Both the position numbers and the translations under genes were made by a program. A stretch of 64,000 bases of DNA from Arenibacter latericius DSM 15913 (GTDB taxonomy: Bacteria; Bacteroidota; Bacteroidia; Flavobacteriales; Flavobacteriaceae), in NCBI RefSeq assembly GCF_000424985.1, contig NZ_AUKX01000013.1, positions 44,643 to 108,642 of the forward strand. The letters are read 5' to 3'. Under the pieces are notes generated by a model. It had not been told where the DNA came from and did not search any database. It was given only the letters and a program-made list of their open reading frames with translations. Positions 29,848 through 38,388 of this stretch are shown piece after piece. Every line of letters begins with the position of its first letter. The first letter of the stretch is position 1.

Positions 29848-31404
29848 ATGATAGGAAAAAGAATATTCAGAATAGTCCTTATACCAATTTTGTTGTTGTT
29901 AGGCTTATTTGTAATCCAAATTACAGTTAAATCTAAACTATCCAAAGCCTTGGTTAATGAGCTGCCTGAGTATATTCAGTTAGACTATGAGAGGTTATCA
30001 GTTAATGTATTAATGGGGTCCGTTAGCTTGCATCAAATTAAATTGGAGCTTTATAGTCAAGACACCTTATTAATGCATACTGATGTAAAAGCGGAGACTT
30101 TAAACTTAGAAGGGTTTGGGTATCTAGATTTCTTTTTTAGTAATGATATTACTGTTCGTGAGTTAGAACTTGTAAAACCGGAGATTCACTATTTTCCTGC
30201 TAAATTAGCTTCTAATAAAAGTGCGACTGATAAGAAGGAGGTAGCTTTAGACCGCAAATTGATTATAGATAACTTCAATATTATCGAAGGGAAATATGTT
30301 CAGATGCAGGAGAGTGCAGATGATAAAAAGCTTGAGGTAACTTCTTTTGATTTTTCGTTAAACCACGTGGTTGTTAGTAGGGAGACTTTAAATCAAAAGA
30401 TTCCGTTTTCATACAAAGAGCCCGTATTTAAAGCTAACCAATTATTTCTTGATCTTGGTCCCTACGAAACCCTTAATACAGCCAATGTAGCGTTTAGTAA
30501 ACAGAAGCTAATCTTGAAAGACCTATTTATAGGTTCCAAATATAGTAAGGAGAAATTATCTGAAATGTTAACCACAGAACGGGATCATGTAAATCTTAAA
30601 ATTCCTGAGATACAATTTTCTAGCTTAGATTTCGGATATAATAATGGAAAGTACTTTCTATATATCGACCAAGGAGAACTACAAGAACCAAATTTAGAAA
30701 TATATCGGGATAAATTGGTTAATGATGATTTAGAGTATAAAAAATTATATAGCCGCATGCTAAGAGAGCTGCCGTTTAATTTGGATGTAGAATACTTAAA
30801 AATTAAAAATGGATATATTTCCTACGCTGAGCGAGTGGATAAGATGGTGAAACCAGGAGAAATTGTGTTTACAGCTTTAAATGCAGATCTCAAGCAAATT
30901 TCTAATAATAGAAAAAAAGGAGAAGAAACGAAAATTGAGATAACTACCAAGTTTATGGATACAGCACCACTCTCATTAGACTGGAGTTTTGATACGCAAA
31001 AGGAAAACGATGCTTTTTTGGTTACTGGAGAGCTGAGAGAGTTTAATTCTGAAAGCATTAATCCCTTTTTAAAAGCGAATCTAAGGGCAGAAGCCAATGG
31101 AATGATAAATGAGCTTTTCTTTACTTTCAGTGGAGATGCGGTAAGTGCTACTGGAGATATGAAAATGAAATATGAGAACTTCAACTTTGTAGTATTACAG
31201 AAAAATAGGAGGGCAGTGAATAAATTATTAACCACAATTGGTAATTTATTTACTAGCGATGGCTCTCGTTCAGATGCCCATGGATATAGATATGGGAACA
31301 TATATGCCGAAAGAGATACTAGTAAGTCGTTCTTCAATTATTTATGGCTTAATGTTAAAGCGGGGATGTTAAGTACCCTCACGGGTAATGGGAAGAAAGA
31401 CTGA
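29848..31404 (+). CDS. Membrane-anchored AsmA/DUF748-like envelope protein
   Basis: The ATG at 29848 gives 518 residues; a TTG two codons upstream is less likely. One N-terminal membrane helix (FRIVLIPILLLLGLFVIQI) is followed by a long beta-rich periplasmic part with repeated strand patterns. Phrases such as LIIDNFNIIEGKYVQMQES and LDVEYLKIKNGYISYAERV resemble AsmA/TamB-type repeating grooves. Such proteins are thought to bridge lipids across the periplasm. The assignment is by overall look, not by a decisive motif. It is a single gene with no clear terminator. Confidence 0.6.
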   Translation: MIGKRIFRIVLIPILLLLGLFVIQITVKSKLSKALVNELPEYIQLDYERLSVNVLMGSVSLHQIKLELYSQDTLLMHTDVKAETLNLEGFGYLDFFFSNDITVRELELVKPEIHYFPAKLASNKSATDKKEVALDRKLIIDNFNIIEGKYVQMQESADDKKLEVTSFDFSLNHVVVSRETLNQKIPFSYKEPVFKANQLFLDLGPYETLNTANVAFSKQKLILKDLFIGSKYSKEKLSEMLTTERDHVNLKIPEIQFSSLDFGYNNGKYFLYIDQGELQEPNLEIYRDKLVNDDLEYKKLYSRMLRELPFNLDVEYLKIKNGYISYAERVDKMVKPGEIVFTALNADLKQISNNRKKGEETKIEITTKFMDTAPLSLDWSFDTQKENDAFLVTGELREFNSESINPFLKANLRAEANGMINELFFTFSGDAVSATGDMKMKYENFNFVVLQKNRRAVNKLLTTIGNLFTSDGSRSDAHGYRYGNIYAERDTSKSFFNYLWLNVKAGMLSTLTGNGKKD

Positions 31405-31494
31405 ATTAAAAACACGTTCTATTGAGTTAATATTATAATTGAAAGCGCCCAAAGATTTTAAGTGATTGCCTTATCTTCTCAACAAAAATTAAAG

Positions 31495-31917
31495 ATGGGA
31501 GTAATTGAGAAGGACGAAAGGAAAATAACGCTTTATTATCATTCGGAGACGTCACTTGGTAAGCAGACCTACGCTTATGTGAATACTTCTGAGAAAAAGC
31601 TTTTAGCCATTGATATTTCAAAAACAAAGGTTACCGGAACCCAATGGGTAGAGATTGCCGAAAATTTGGGAATTAAAATATGTGATCTTATCAATATGGA
31701 GCATCCCGATTTTGTTGCACAATATGGAGATGATAAGGCTAATCTTGATTATGAGGGGTGCTTAAAAATCCTCGATAAAAACCCAATTGTTTTAGCTTAC
31801 CCTATTGTACTTAATGGGAATACTTGGAGAATGATTAAAGCACCTTCCGAATTTGTAAGTTATTTGGGAGCAGATAGTGCGGCAATAAAAAGAAAAGACC
31901 AAAATCCTGAGGTATAA
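31495..31917 (+). CDS. ArsC/Spx-like thioredoxin-fold protein without catalytic cysteine
   Basis: The ATG at 31495 gives 140 residues and the usual flavobacterial start MGVIEKDERKITLYYHSE; the upstream frame opens with GTG. The layout is that of ArsC-family proteins (strand, TSLGKQTYAY helix, then ISKTKVTGTQWVEIAENLG), ending in LAYPIVLNGNTWRMIKAPSEF. The catalytic cysteine of arsenate reductases (NPxCSKSR) is replaced by serine/threonine in YHSETSLGKQ, so arsenate reduction is unlikely. A binding or regulatory role is possible. It lies 90 bp after the membrane-anchored gene. Confidence 0.8.
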   Translation: MGVIEKDERKITLYYHSETSLGKQTYAYVNTSEKKLLAIDISKTKVTGTQWVEIAENLGIKICDLINMEHPDFVAQYGDDKANLDYEGCLKILDKNPIVLAYPIVLNGNTWRMIKAPSEFVSYLGADSAAIKRKDQNPEV

Positions 31918-32151
31918 AAACAAAGAAGAGGGCTCCTTTTATTATATCATTTTTCACTTATCCTTCATTTGCCAAATAAGTTTCATTAGGAGGTGATGAA
32001 ACTTGCATCCGCCTGTTATCGGGCTATAGGTTCTTTATATCGTTAGTTAGACTTATTAATCATGGAATTAGAGTAGTAATTTACTTTTTAGGGTCAATTC
32101 AATCTTAATTTACGCTTTAACTTGTGACAATTAACAGAAAAAAACTTCAAA

Positions 32152-32634
32152 ATGGATTCAACACAAACAACCATAGGAATTAAAAAAGAGAATAGAAAAG
32201 CGGTAGTAGAGATGCTGCGAAAACTCTTAGCAGATGAATATTTAATGTATACTAAACTGAGAAATGCTCATTGGAATGTTGAGGGAATTGACTTTCATAC
32301 CAAACATGTATTTTTTGAGGAGGAATACAATAAAATAGAGACTATAGTAGATGAGGTAGCAGAGCGGATTAGGATGCTAGGCTTCTATTCCCCAGGTACC
32401 CTTGGCGAATTCTTAGATTTAACGCATTTAAAAGATGAGTGTCCAAAGAAAAATGATAGTGCTACCCTTATGGCGGCACTTTTAGAAGACCATACAACCA
32501 TCATTAAATTTATAAGAAAAAGCATTGGTGATAATGCAGAAGCTCATAATGATGAAGGTACAGCAGATTTTATTACAGGAATCTTACAGGTACACGAACA
32601 AATGTCTTGGATGTTAAGAGCTTCCTTGAAATAG
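32152..32634 (+). CDS. dps: Dps-family DNA-binding ferritin-like protein
   Basis: This 160-residue four-helix ferritin-like protein has the intersubunit ferroxidase residues in LRNAHWNVEGIDFHTKHVFFEEEYNKIE (His, His, Asp/Glu), the signature of Dps/starvation proteins. It forms 12-subunit cages that oxidise and store iron using peroxide and protect DNA. A short basic N-terminus could touch DNA. It starts 234 bp after the ArsC-like gene and is followed by a terminator, so it is a single-gene unit at the edge of a stress-gene region. Confidence 0.95.
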   Translation: MDSTQTTIGIKKENRKAVVEMLRKLLADEYLMYTKLRNAHWNVEGIDFHTKHVFFEEEYNKIETIVDEVAERIRMLGFYSPGTLGEFLDLTHLKDECPKKNDSATLMAALLEDHTTIIKFIRKSIGDNAEAHNDEGTADFITGILQVHEQMSWMLRASLK

Positions 32635-32654
32635 GCTCTTAATTCCTTTGTCAT

Positions 32655-32691
32655 AAAAAAATCCACTAAATTATGTTTAGTGGGTTTTTTT
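32655..32691 (+). terminator. Terminator of dps
   Basis: AAATCCACTAAA pairs with TTTAGTGGGTTT (one wobble pair) around a TTATG loop and is followed by a T run, 20 bp after the stop codon. Confidence 0.8.
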
Positions 32692-32803
32692 ATGAACTAA
32701 GTGCTATTCTCATGCTCCGAATTTGATGGGAGAAATGGTTTTATTACTCTTGGTCTTAAGGTAGTATTTAATACATTGCTATATCTATCTAGAAAAGAAC
32801 ACA

Positions 32804-32835
32804 AAAAAATCCGGACTATAAAATCCGGATTTTTT
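32804..32835 (-). terminator. Terminator of the AraC-type regulator gene
   Basis: The stem AAAAATCCGG/CCGGATTTTT, with a short loop, is followed on the minus strand by a T run and lies 21 bp past the regulator's stop codon. Confidence 0.75.
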
Positions 32836-32856
32836 GTATCAACACGTTTAATATTA

Positions 32857-33888
32857 TTAAGCTGTTATAGCTAATGACTTTTGGTGGTCCTGATAATGTT
32901 TTGGACTACAGTTATAACGTTCCTTAAATATTTTAGAGAAGTAACTTCTACTAGTTAATCCAACGCTATAGACAATTTCAGAAATATTTAAATCGGTGGT
33001 TTTAATCATGTGTTCCGCGGTTTCCACACGTACATTTCTTATATAATCTGTAACGGTTCTATTGTGCAGTAATTTAAAACCTTCTTGAAGCTTAGCTGGA
33101 GATAAACCAGATTTAGAACTTAAGTATTTTAAGTTATATTGAATTTCCGGATAGTTTTTAATAAACGCTGAAAGCTCTCGTATATCATCCATCTCCTCTT
33201 TTGATAGGGACCCAAAATTATGCTTTGCGTTTGTACGATCTTCTTTGTGTTGTTGAATCTCCATTGCTAGCATTAAATGGACTGTTCCTTGAATCAGTAA
33301 ATGACGCACTATGCCTTTCTGAGAAATGGCAGCTAACTGCTCCATCTGTTCAGCAATCTTTAAATTGTAGGAACCAGTATAGGCGAAAGTAGTTGCTCCA
33401 TTTTGAGGTTTAAAAGTTTTTAATAGCTTATCTCTTAATTGGTCAATATTTTCGTCTGAGGATGCTTCTTGGTTAGTAGCGACCATAATATTTGATATTC
33501 TCACCTGCTCGTCCTTTTTAAAATAGAGGACGGTATCTTTGCTAGGGTCGCTAGAGAAAATACCTGTCTGGAATTGATTTAAAATATATTTCTCAGTTTC
33601 ATTTCCAAAGCTATGAGTTAAACTCCCTTTTGCACAATACATAAAGTGAATAGGGTTTTTAATAGGAGCATGACTAGTTATTAGGGTATTTTCCTTAAAA
33701 GTTACATCATATTCCATAAAACAGATACGGCTTTTAAAGCAAACACCTGTAATTACACCACTCACCACATCGTTGTCTAGAACTAAATTATATTCTTGAG
33801 GACGAACTTTTAATGTTCCACCCAAATTTTGTTCTAATTGATTAAAAATATCCTCTACGTTACTTGTGTTGATATAAACTGTTCTCAT
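32857..33888 (-). CDS. AraC/XylS family transcriptional regulator
   Basis: This 343-residue cytoplasmic protein has a cupin-like N-terminal sensor region (about residues 40-140). Its C-terminal double helix-turn-helix runs from about residue 240, with LKYLSSKSGLSPAKLQEGFK and the signature ISEIVYSVGLTSRSYFSKIF. It is a typical flavobacterial AraC regulator of unknown target. A long gap (648 bp) lies upstream of its start. No neighbouring operon points to its ligand. Confidence 0.92.
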   Translation of the reverse strand: MRTVYINTSNVEDIFNQLEQNLGGTLKVRPQEYNLVLDNDVVSGVITGVCFKSRICFMEYDVTFKENTLITSHAPIKNPIHFMYCAKGSLTHSFGNETEKYILNQFQTGIFSSDPSKDTVLYFKKDEQVRISNIMVATNQEASSDENIDQLRDKLLKTFKPQNGATTFAYTGSYNLKIAEQMEQLAAISQKGIVRHLLIQGTVHLMLAMEIQQHKEDRTNAKHNFGSLSKEEMDDIRELSAFIKNYPEIQYNLKYLSSKSGLSPAKLQEGFKLLHNRTVTDYIRNVRVETAEHMIKTTDLNISEIVYSVGLTSRSYFSKIFKERYNCSPKHYQDHQKSLAITA

Positions 33889-34536
33889 GGTCTTGTGTAT
33901 TTAAAGGTTATTAAACATTAATTCTCTTATCGCTTTTATGCTGTATCAAGACAGCTGGTAATAAGAAGAGTGTATTTACATACCTATTGTTGAAAATAAA
34001 TAGGTTGATTGTCCAAACAACAAGCACTCAACTGTTGTTATTATTATTATTGTTGTTGTTTGTGACATTTCTAGGCTATTTATTTGTAAAAGCTTGGTGT
34101 ATCTGTAATAAAAATTAGACCTAATCGGATTCTATAGTTTGATTGGTCATACCTAGGATAAAATTATCCGATATGCTGTTGTCCTTAATTCTTGAGTTTG
34201 TCTCCCAACTTTTGCCGACTCTAGTTTTACCAACCCTAGAATTTAAGGAGGTGATTTCTTTGGTTTTTTTCATAATCAGAATCTTTTATTATCTGATACC
34301 AAAGTTCTACAAAAGGAAAGGCATATGCGTTACAGAATTATTCTATAGTGTTATATAATTACGTTAAAAGGTTCGCTTTTTTCCTTTAAGTGAATGAAAA
34401 TATGGGGATTGGGGAGATTTAATGGAGAGAAGGGCTAAGAATTAGAAGTAATTGTAGCGTACAAATAGGGGAGGTAAGATTGGGAATAGAGAGAGATCTA
34501 GAAGCTGATAACTGGGTTAATAATCGTCAATGCTAT
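33889..34536. other. Long intergenic region with a TTN trinucleotide tract
   Basis: This is a 648-bp gap. It contains the AraC promoter region and a GTT/ATT trinucleotide run at about 34033-34062. A 71-codon frame at 34143-34358 starts with TTG, has a hydrophobic low-complexity product and is not convincing. No RNA gene was recognised. Confidence 0.5.
34033..34062. repeat. GTT/ATT trinucleotide tract
   Basis: About ten consecutive TTN-type triplets (GTTGTTATTATTATTATTG and onward) lie about 145 bp upstream of the AraC regulator's start codon. Such tracts can vary in length by slippage. Confidence 0.6.
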
Positions 34537-34983
34537 TTATAATCGCAAGAGAAAATTGTCTCTATTTAGGGAAGAGGTGTGGTACTGCCAATTAAGCTGT
34601 AAAGCTTTTTCAATGGCTTTTTTTAGACCACTAAAGCTATTTGGCTTGTTGATGTAAATATTTGCCCCGTTCACAAAAGTTTCCTCAATATCCTCTTCAG
34701 ACGATGAGGTTGAGTATATAGCAACAAGAAGGTCATTTAATCTTTCGTGACTTCTTATTTCATTTAAACATTGCATTCCATTCTTAAGTGGCATATTTAA
34801 ATCTAAGAAAACAATTTCGGGTAGGATTACCTTAGGAAGGGTTAGATAATCCATTAATTCCTGTCCATTATTAAATAAGGACAGTTTCGTTTTTATCTCA
34901 ATCTCTTCGATGGCTTCTTTAAACAAGAGCCTATCATCTGGATCGTCATCTGCTAGTGCAATATTTAGAGTGTTAAAGGGCAT
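34537..34983 (-). CDS. Single-domain response regulator (CheY/Rcp1-like)
   Basis: This 148-residue protein is a lone receiver domain. The acidic pocket is ADDDPDD (11-17), the phosphoacceptor D61 is in IVFLDLNMPLKNG, the switch threonine is near 92 and the conserved lysine is in NKP (113). There is no output domain, so it should relay signals through protein contacts. It starts 12 bp after the small AraC-type gene on the same strand, which suggests the pair works together. No histidine kinase is in the window. Confidence 0.9.
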   Translation of the reverse strand: MPFNTLNIALADDDPDDRLLFKEAIEEIEIKTKLSLFNNGQELMDYLTLPKVILPEIVFLDLNMPLKNGMQCLNEIRSHERLNDLLVAIYSTSSSEEDIEETFVNGANIYINKPNSFSGLKKAIEKALQLNWQYHTSSLNRDNFLLRL

Positions 34984-34995
34984 AGTTTAATAAAT

Positions 34996-35556
34996 TTACT
35001 GAATTGAAGCCCTTTCCTTCCTTTTTTGGATTATTTTTTGAAAGGTGGATGGGGTAAGGCCGGTTGTTTTTTTGAATTGAGCTGATAAATGCGCTACACT
35101 ACTGTAATTAAGTTTATGCGCTATTTCTGTTAATGTATAATCAGAATCGATAATTAAACTCTTAACACAATCTATTTTTTTTAGGATAATAAAGTTTTCT
35201 ATAGATGAATACGTTGTTTCCGAAAATAGAGATGATAAATAGGTGTAAGAATAGGCTAACTTTTCTGAAAGATAAGTAGAGAAGTTATACTTTTTTGGGT
35301 TTTCATCATCCTGTACCCATTCGGTTATTGCATCCTTTATACGTTGTACAAGGGCAACTTGTTGGTCGTCCATAACTTCTATGCCATAGCGATCTAGAGT
35401 GCGCTCCAATTTTAGCATTTCTGCCTGGGTAGGGGGACGTTCAAACTCTACTTCTCCAGCTCCATGAAGCACATATTTAATACCCAAAGTATCTAATTGC
35501 TCCCCTAAAACTGTTTTACAGGTTTTATTAAAATCGAATTTTACGTAGACTCTCAT
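34996..35556 (-). CDS. Small AraC-type DNA-binding protein with N-terminal ACT-like segment
   Basis: This 186-residue protein has a short N-terminal alpha/beta segment (MRVYVKFDFNKTCKTVLGEQ to about residue 60) unlike classic AraC cupins. The C-terminal half is an AraC-type helix-turn-helix region (FSTYLSEKLAYSYTYLSSLF and LTEIAHKLNYSSVAHLSAQF). It lies 12 bp upstream of a stand-alone receiver gene, forming a two-gene unit. I infer it is a stress-linked regulator; its target and the role of the N-terminal segment are unknown. Confidence 0.8.
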   Translation of the reverse strand: MRVYVKFDFNKTCKTVLGEQLDTLGIKYVLHGAGEVEFERPPTQAEMLKLERTLDRYGIEVMDDQQVALVQRIKDAITEWVQDDENPKKYNFSTYLSEKLAYSYTYLSSLFSETTYSSIENFIILKKIDCVKSLIIDSDYTLTEIAHKLNYSSVAHLSAQFKKTTGLTPSTFQKIIQKRKERASIQ

Positions 35557-35798
35557 AAAGGGCAGAAAATTGTGCTTAAGATAAGAAAATTACAAATATA
35601 GCATCTATTCTTATAAGGTAAGTGTTTTTTATTTAAGGGTAACCACTAATAATGACTTTAAACGTTTTAGTACGTTTTAACTTTTTGGTAAACCTTAAAA
35701 ATGAAGAAAAAATAAAAAAGAAAAATAAGTCTATAGCGTACCATCGCTATAAAGGAGAAAGTTAAATCTAGATTGTTGAAGAACGCGCTGAGTAACGA

Positions 35799-36107
35799 CT
35801 ATCTTTTGTAATTTTCTTTTGGAACTTTTTGGAAGAAATCTGCCATTTTAGAACTTTCTGCTGGATTGTAATTAACTAATATTGTTCCCTTGCTCTGGTC
35901 TTGGGTATCCACAACATACAGGATGGACATGTCTGAGGGATTACTCATGCCTTCAAATCGATGTTCTGCTATAATTTGAACTTGCTGTGGAGTATAGCTT
36001 TTCTTGGTATCCATGTCCATTAATTGGTTGTTTTCTATAGAATAAATACTAGTGTATCCTTCTTTTTTATACCGGTTTATTATTACACTTTCGTTTTTCA
36101 TGATCAA
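35799..36107 (-). CDS. Small cytoplasmic protein of unknown function in stress cluster
   Basis: This 102-residue protein has no signal or membrane segment. It has two short beta-rich repeats (EGYTSIYSIENNQLMDMDTK and MSILYVVDTQDQSKGTILVN). A second ATG two codons in (MKNESVII) could be the start. I do not recognise a named family. It is flanked by the regulator pair and a small acidic lipoprotein, in a group of short stress-type genes, all leftward. Function unknown. Confidence 0.65.
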   Translation of the reverse strand: MIMKNESVIINRYKKEGYTSIYSIENNQLMDMDTKKSYTPQQVQIIAEHRFEGMSNPSDMSILYVVDTQDQSKGTILVNYNPAESSKMADFFQKVPKENYKR

Positions 36108-36212
36108 CTAATTATTTATTTTTTTTGGTCTTACCTTGTATTATATAAAAACTGTAGAATCGTCTAATTCCTTATATATCCTTTTCTATAGATATTAAGG
36201 GTAATTAAAAAT

Positions 36213-36247
36213 AAACGGGCAAAATCCATATAGAAAAGTGCCCGTTG
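36213..36247 (-). terminator. Terminator after small acidic lipoprotein gene
   Basis: AACGGGCA pairs with TGCCCGTT around a 17-nt loop and is followed on the minus strand by TTATTTTT. Confidence 0.65.
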
Positions 36248-36270
36248 TAATGTATCGTTATCCTGAGATT

Positions 36271-36462
36271 CTATAGACCATCTGTTGCATCGTCTATCTC
36301 ATCACCAACTTCTTCTACACCTTCTTCAATTCCATCTCCTACATCTTCTATGCCTTCCTCAATTTTTTCTCCGGCAGTTTTGTCCTCACGACATCCTGTA
36401 AAAGTTGATAGAGATGCTGTAAAAAATAGTGCAAATAGAAAGTAAACTATTGTCTTTTTCAT
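36271..36462 (-). CDS. Small acidic lipoprotein
   Basis: This 63-residue protein has a lipoprotein signal peptide with lipobox FTGC. The rest is an acidic, repetitive tail (EEGIEDVGDGIEEGVEEVGD) with a period of about seven or eight residues, probably a short helix. Similar tiny lipoproteins occur next to DUF1328 and PA2169 genes in flavobacteria, and a stress role is guessed from that setting. It is terminated by a hairpin downstream. Confidence 0.75.
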   Translation of the reverse strand: MKKTIVYFLFALFFTASLSTFTGCREDKTAGEKIEEGIEDVGDGIEEGVEEVGDEIDDATDGL

Positions 36463-36541
36463 GTTGTTTTATTTAAAGTTTAATAATAAATATTTACTAA
36501 ATTTCTTGTCCAATTTTATTCTTTGGGCGTAAAGTTCACAC

Positions 36542-36703
36542 TTAAATCTTCTTTCTTCCGGTAAATAAAGATATAACAAAAAGAATTAAAAAGATAAAGA
36601 AAAGAACTTTAGCGATACTTGCTGCTCCTTCAGCTATACCTCCAAATCCAAAAATTGCGGCTATAATTGCCAATATTATGAATGTAACTGTCCAACGTAA
36701 CAT
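36542..36703 (-). CDS. DUF1328 small membrane protein (YtjA family)
   Basis: This 53-residue ORF on the minus strand encodes two membrane helices: [20 protein letters not shown], then a [12 protein letters not shown] loop and [13 protein letters not shown], ending TGRKKI. This is the standard pattern of the DUF1328/YtjA family of tiny inner-membrane proteins, often stress-induced. It lies 79 bp upstream of the small acidic lipoprotein gene on the same strand and may be co-expressed with it. Confidence 0.9.
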   Translation of the reverse strand: MLRWTVTFIILAIIAAIFGFGGIAEGAASIAKVLFFIFLILFVISLFTGRKKI

Positions 36704-36864
36704 AGTGCTTGGTTTTTAAATGGTTATACATCTGGGATGATTCTCACACCCTTCACTACAAAATTCGCTAGAATTTAACATTTCTATTAATCACATCGCT
36801 TTAATAATTAACTCAAATAGAAGTAGATAACTGATGTTTTATTAAAATCTAAGCAATATGTTGG

Positions 36865-37602
36865 CTATTGAACTATAAGTTCTGAACTCCTAGAAAGAAC
36901 AATTTTACTAGGTGCATCGTCATATAAAACTTTAGATAACATAGAGGAGTAGGATATATTATTATTGTAAAACTCTTTTGAAATTGGGTGTCCTATCAGT
37001 TTAAAATCTGCTTTAGATTTTAATAGATTTTTTATTTCGATATCCGTTAAATCTTCATTTAACCAATCATTATGCACTGCTTTAGAAAGCATTAAAGGTA
37101 GGGTTCCATTTATATTTGATAGCTTTCTTAGCGGATAATCGGAAGTGGAAGTAAGGATTGTGCAAGTTGAGAAACCGTCTTCAGTTTTATTGTAAATTCC
37201 TAGTAGGCAAAACGGAACGTCTAATTCGTTATGGAAATAATAGGGATATAGTTCCCCGTTAATAAGGTAAGAAGTATAGAAGCCTGTAACGGGTATAAGA
37301 CATCTTCTCTTTTTAAATGCGGTATTGCACCAAGAAAGTTGACTTAAAGATTCAATGGGAATATTTAAAGAGTTATAAACTTCTTGGAAGGAATGCCAAT
37401 TGTTTTTGTAGTTTTCTGGAAGAATACCCCAAATGGCAGGCACTAATAGTTGATTTTCTTCTGAGGTAATTATAAGGATAGTAGCTTCCTCTGCCCCATT
37501 TATCAAAATTTGTTTTCTATAGAGATTTGGATATTTAAGGGACTTATTGAATATTGTTTTTAAAGTAGTGCTGCTTGCGGTATTTGATAACTTGTAAATC
37601 AT
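36865..37602 (-). CDS. SRAP/HMCES-like protein lacking the catalytic residues
   Basis: This 245-residue protein follows the SRAP (YedK/HMCES) layout: AIWGILPENYK, the RCLIPVTGFYTSY segment and TILTSTSDYPLRKLSNINGTLPLMLSK. Active SRAP proteins begin MCGR and use Cys2, a Glu (GFYEW) and a His (IHxRMP). Here residue 2 is Ile, the Glu position is Thr110 and the His position is Asn165. An in-frame stop lies just upstream, so no longer N-terminus is hidden. It should not form the abasic-site thiazolidine crosslink. Confidence 0.8.
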   Translation of the reverse strand: MIYKLSNTASSTTLKTIFNKSLKYPNLYRKQILINGAEEATILIITSEENQLLVPAIWGILPENYKNNWHSFQEVYNSLNIPIESLSQLSWCNTAFKKRRCLIPVTGFYTSYLINGELYPYYFHNELDVPFCLLGIYNKTEDGFSTCTILTSTSDYPLRKLSNINGTLPLMLSKAVHNDWLNEDLTDIEIKNLLKSKADFKLIGHPISKEFYNNNISYSSMLSKVLYDDAPSKIVLSRSSELIVQ

Positions 37603-37686
37603 ATAGGTTTAGGTGAGATATGTGTAGCACTTGTTTCTATGCGAAGCCTGTACCTGTAAGGGTACATAGTTTTAGGGTTTTAGGTG

Positions 37687-37708
37687 AAAAAGGGTGCATT
37701 GCACCCCT
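37687..37708 (-). terminator. Terminator of the PA2169-type gene
   Basis: On the minus strand GGGTGCA-A-TGCACCC is followed by TTTTT, 32 bp after the stop codon. It separates this gene from the SRAP-like gene. Confidence 0.75.
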
Positions 37709-37739
37709 ATGATTTTTACTTTCACTTATTGTTCTGAAG

Positions 37740-38189
37740 TTACCTAAGATCTTCCAAACGCCTAACCCTATTTAAATCGGCTTGTATCTGGTTCATTTGT
37801 TTGGTTAGGAGAGTGGAGGTGCTTGGAGGTAGAGAAGTTTCAGATAAGACATCATTATACTCGTCTACTGCTGACTTCTCACCTCTTATGGCTTCTTCCA
37901 ACATGGCTTCTGGACTATCCGATGAAAAGAAAGCTTTTACATCCATCCAAGCCCTATGTGCCGTACCTGCCATGCTTCCTTCACTCTCAGCTTTTTGACC
38001 AAAACTAAAGATTTCACTTTTAAGGTTTTTGGCAAAACTGTTTCTTTCTTTGCTTTTTCTTTCAAAAAATGCTTTCAAGAGCATATGATCTGCGTTCTCT
38101 GCAGCTTTTTTATACCCTTTTTCTGCATCATAGGTTTTTTCTAATAGGCTGTTTAGTTTTTTACCTACTTTTTCTGTGTATGTAGTCAT
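37740..38189 (-). CDS. PA2169 family four-helix-bundle protein (DUF2383)
   Basis: This 149-residue soluble all-helical protein has the DUF2383 pattern: LEKTYDAEKGYKKAAENADH, FFERKSKERNSFAKNLKSEI, GTAHRAWMDVKAFF and a C-terminal helix with LLTKQMNQIQADLNRVRRLE. The fold is ferritin-like, but no complete metal site is evident. Members are linked to stress in many bacteria; the biochemical role is unknown. It is transcribed leftward and has its own terminator. Confidence 0.9.
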   Translation of the reverse strand: MTTYTEKVGKKLNSLLEKTYDAEKGYKKAAENADHMLLKAFFERKSKERNSFAKNLKSEIFSFGQKAESEGSMAGTAHRAWMDVKAFFSSDSPEAMLEEAIRGEKSAVDEYNDVLSETSLPPSTSTLLTKQMNQIQADLNRVRRLEDLR

Positions 38190-38388
38190 AATTAGCTATA
38201 TTTTAATTTTCGATGGTGTATAAAGATGCCCATCGTTTAACATCAGTGGTGCTAAGTTAAAATACTAGTATATAATGTTTTAACGCTATAAAATTAATTT
38301 TTGACCCATTGCCCTCTCCTAATTTCCTAGGATGGTAATTATCAAATTTGTTTTCACTACTTTTAATCCTAGGATAGGCTTTGGCAAT

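Noticed and set aside
31433..31627. Minus-strand ORF opposite the ArsC-like gene
   Set aside because: Shadow frame of a recognised gene.
34143..34358. 71-codon hydrophobic ORF in the 34-kb gap
   Set aside because: TTG start, no recognisable family, low-complexity hydrophobic product; likely chance in AT-rich DNA.
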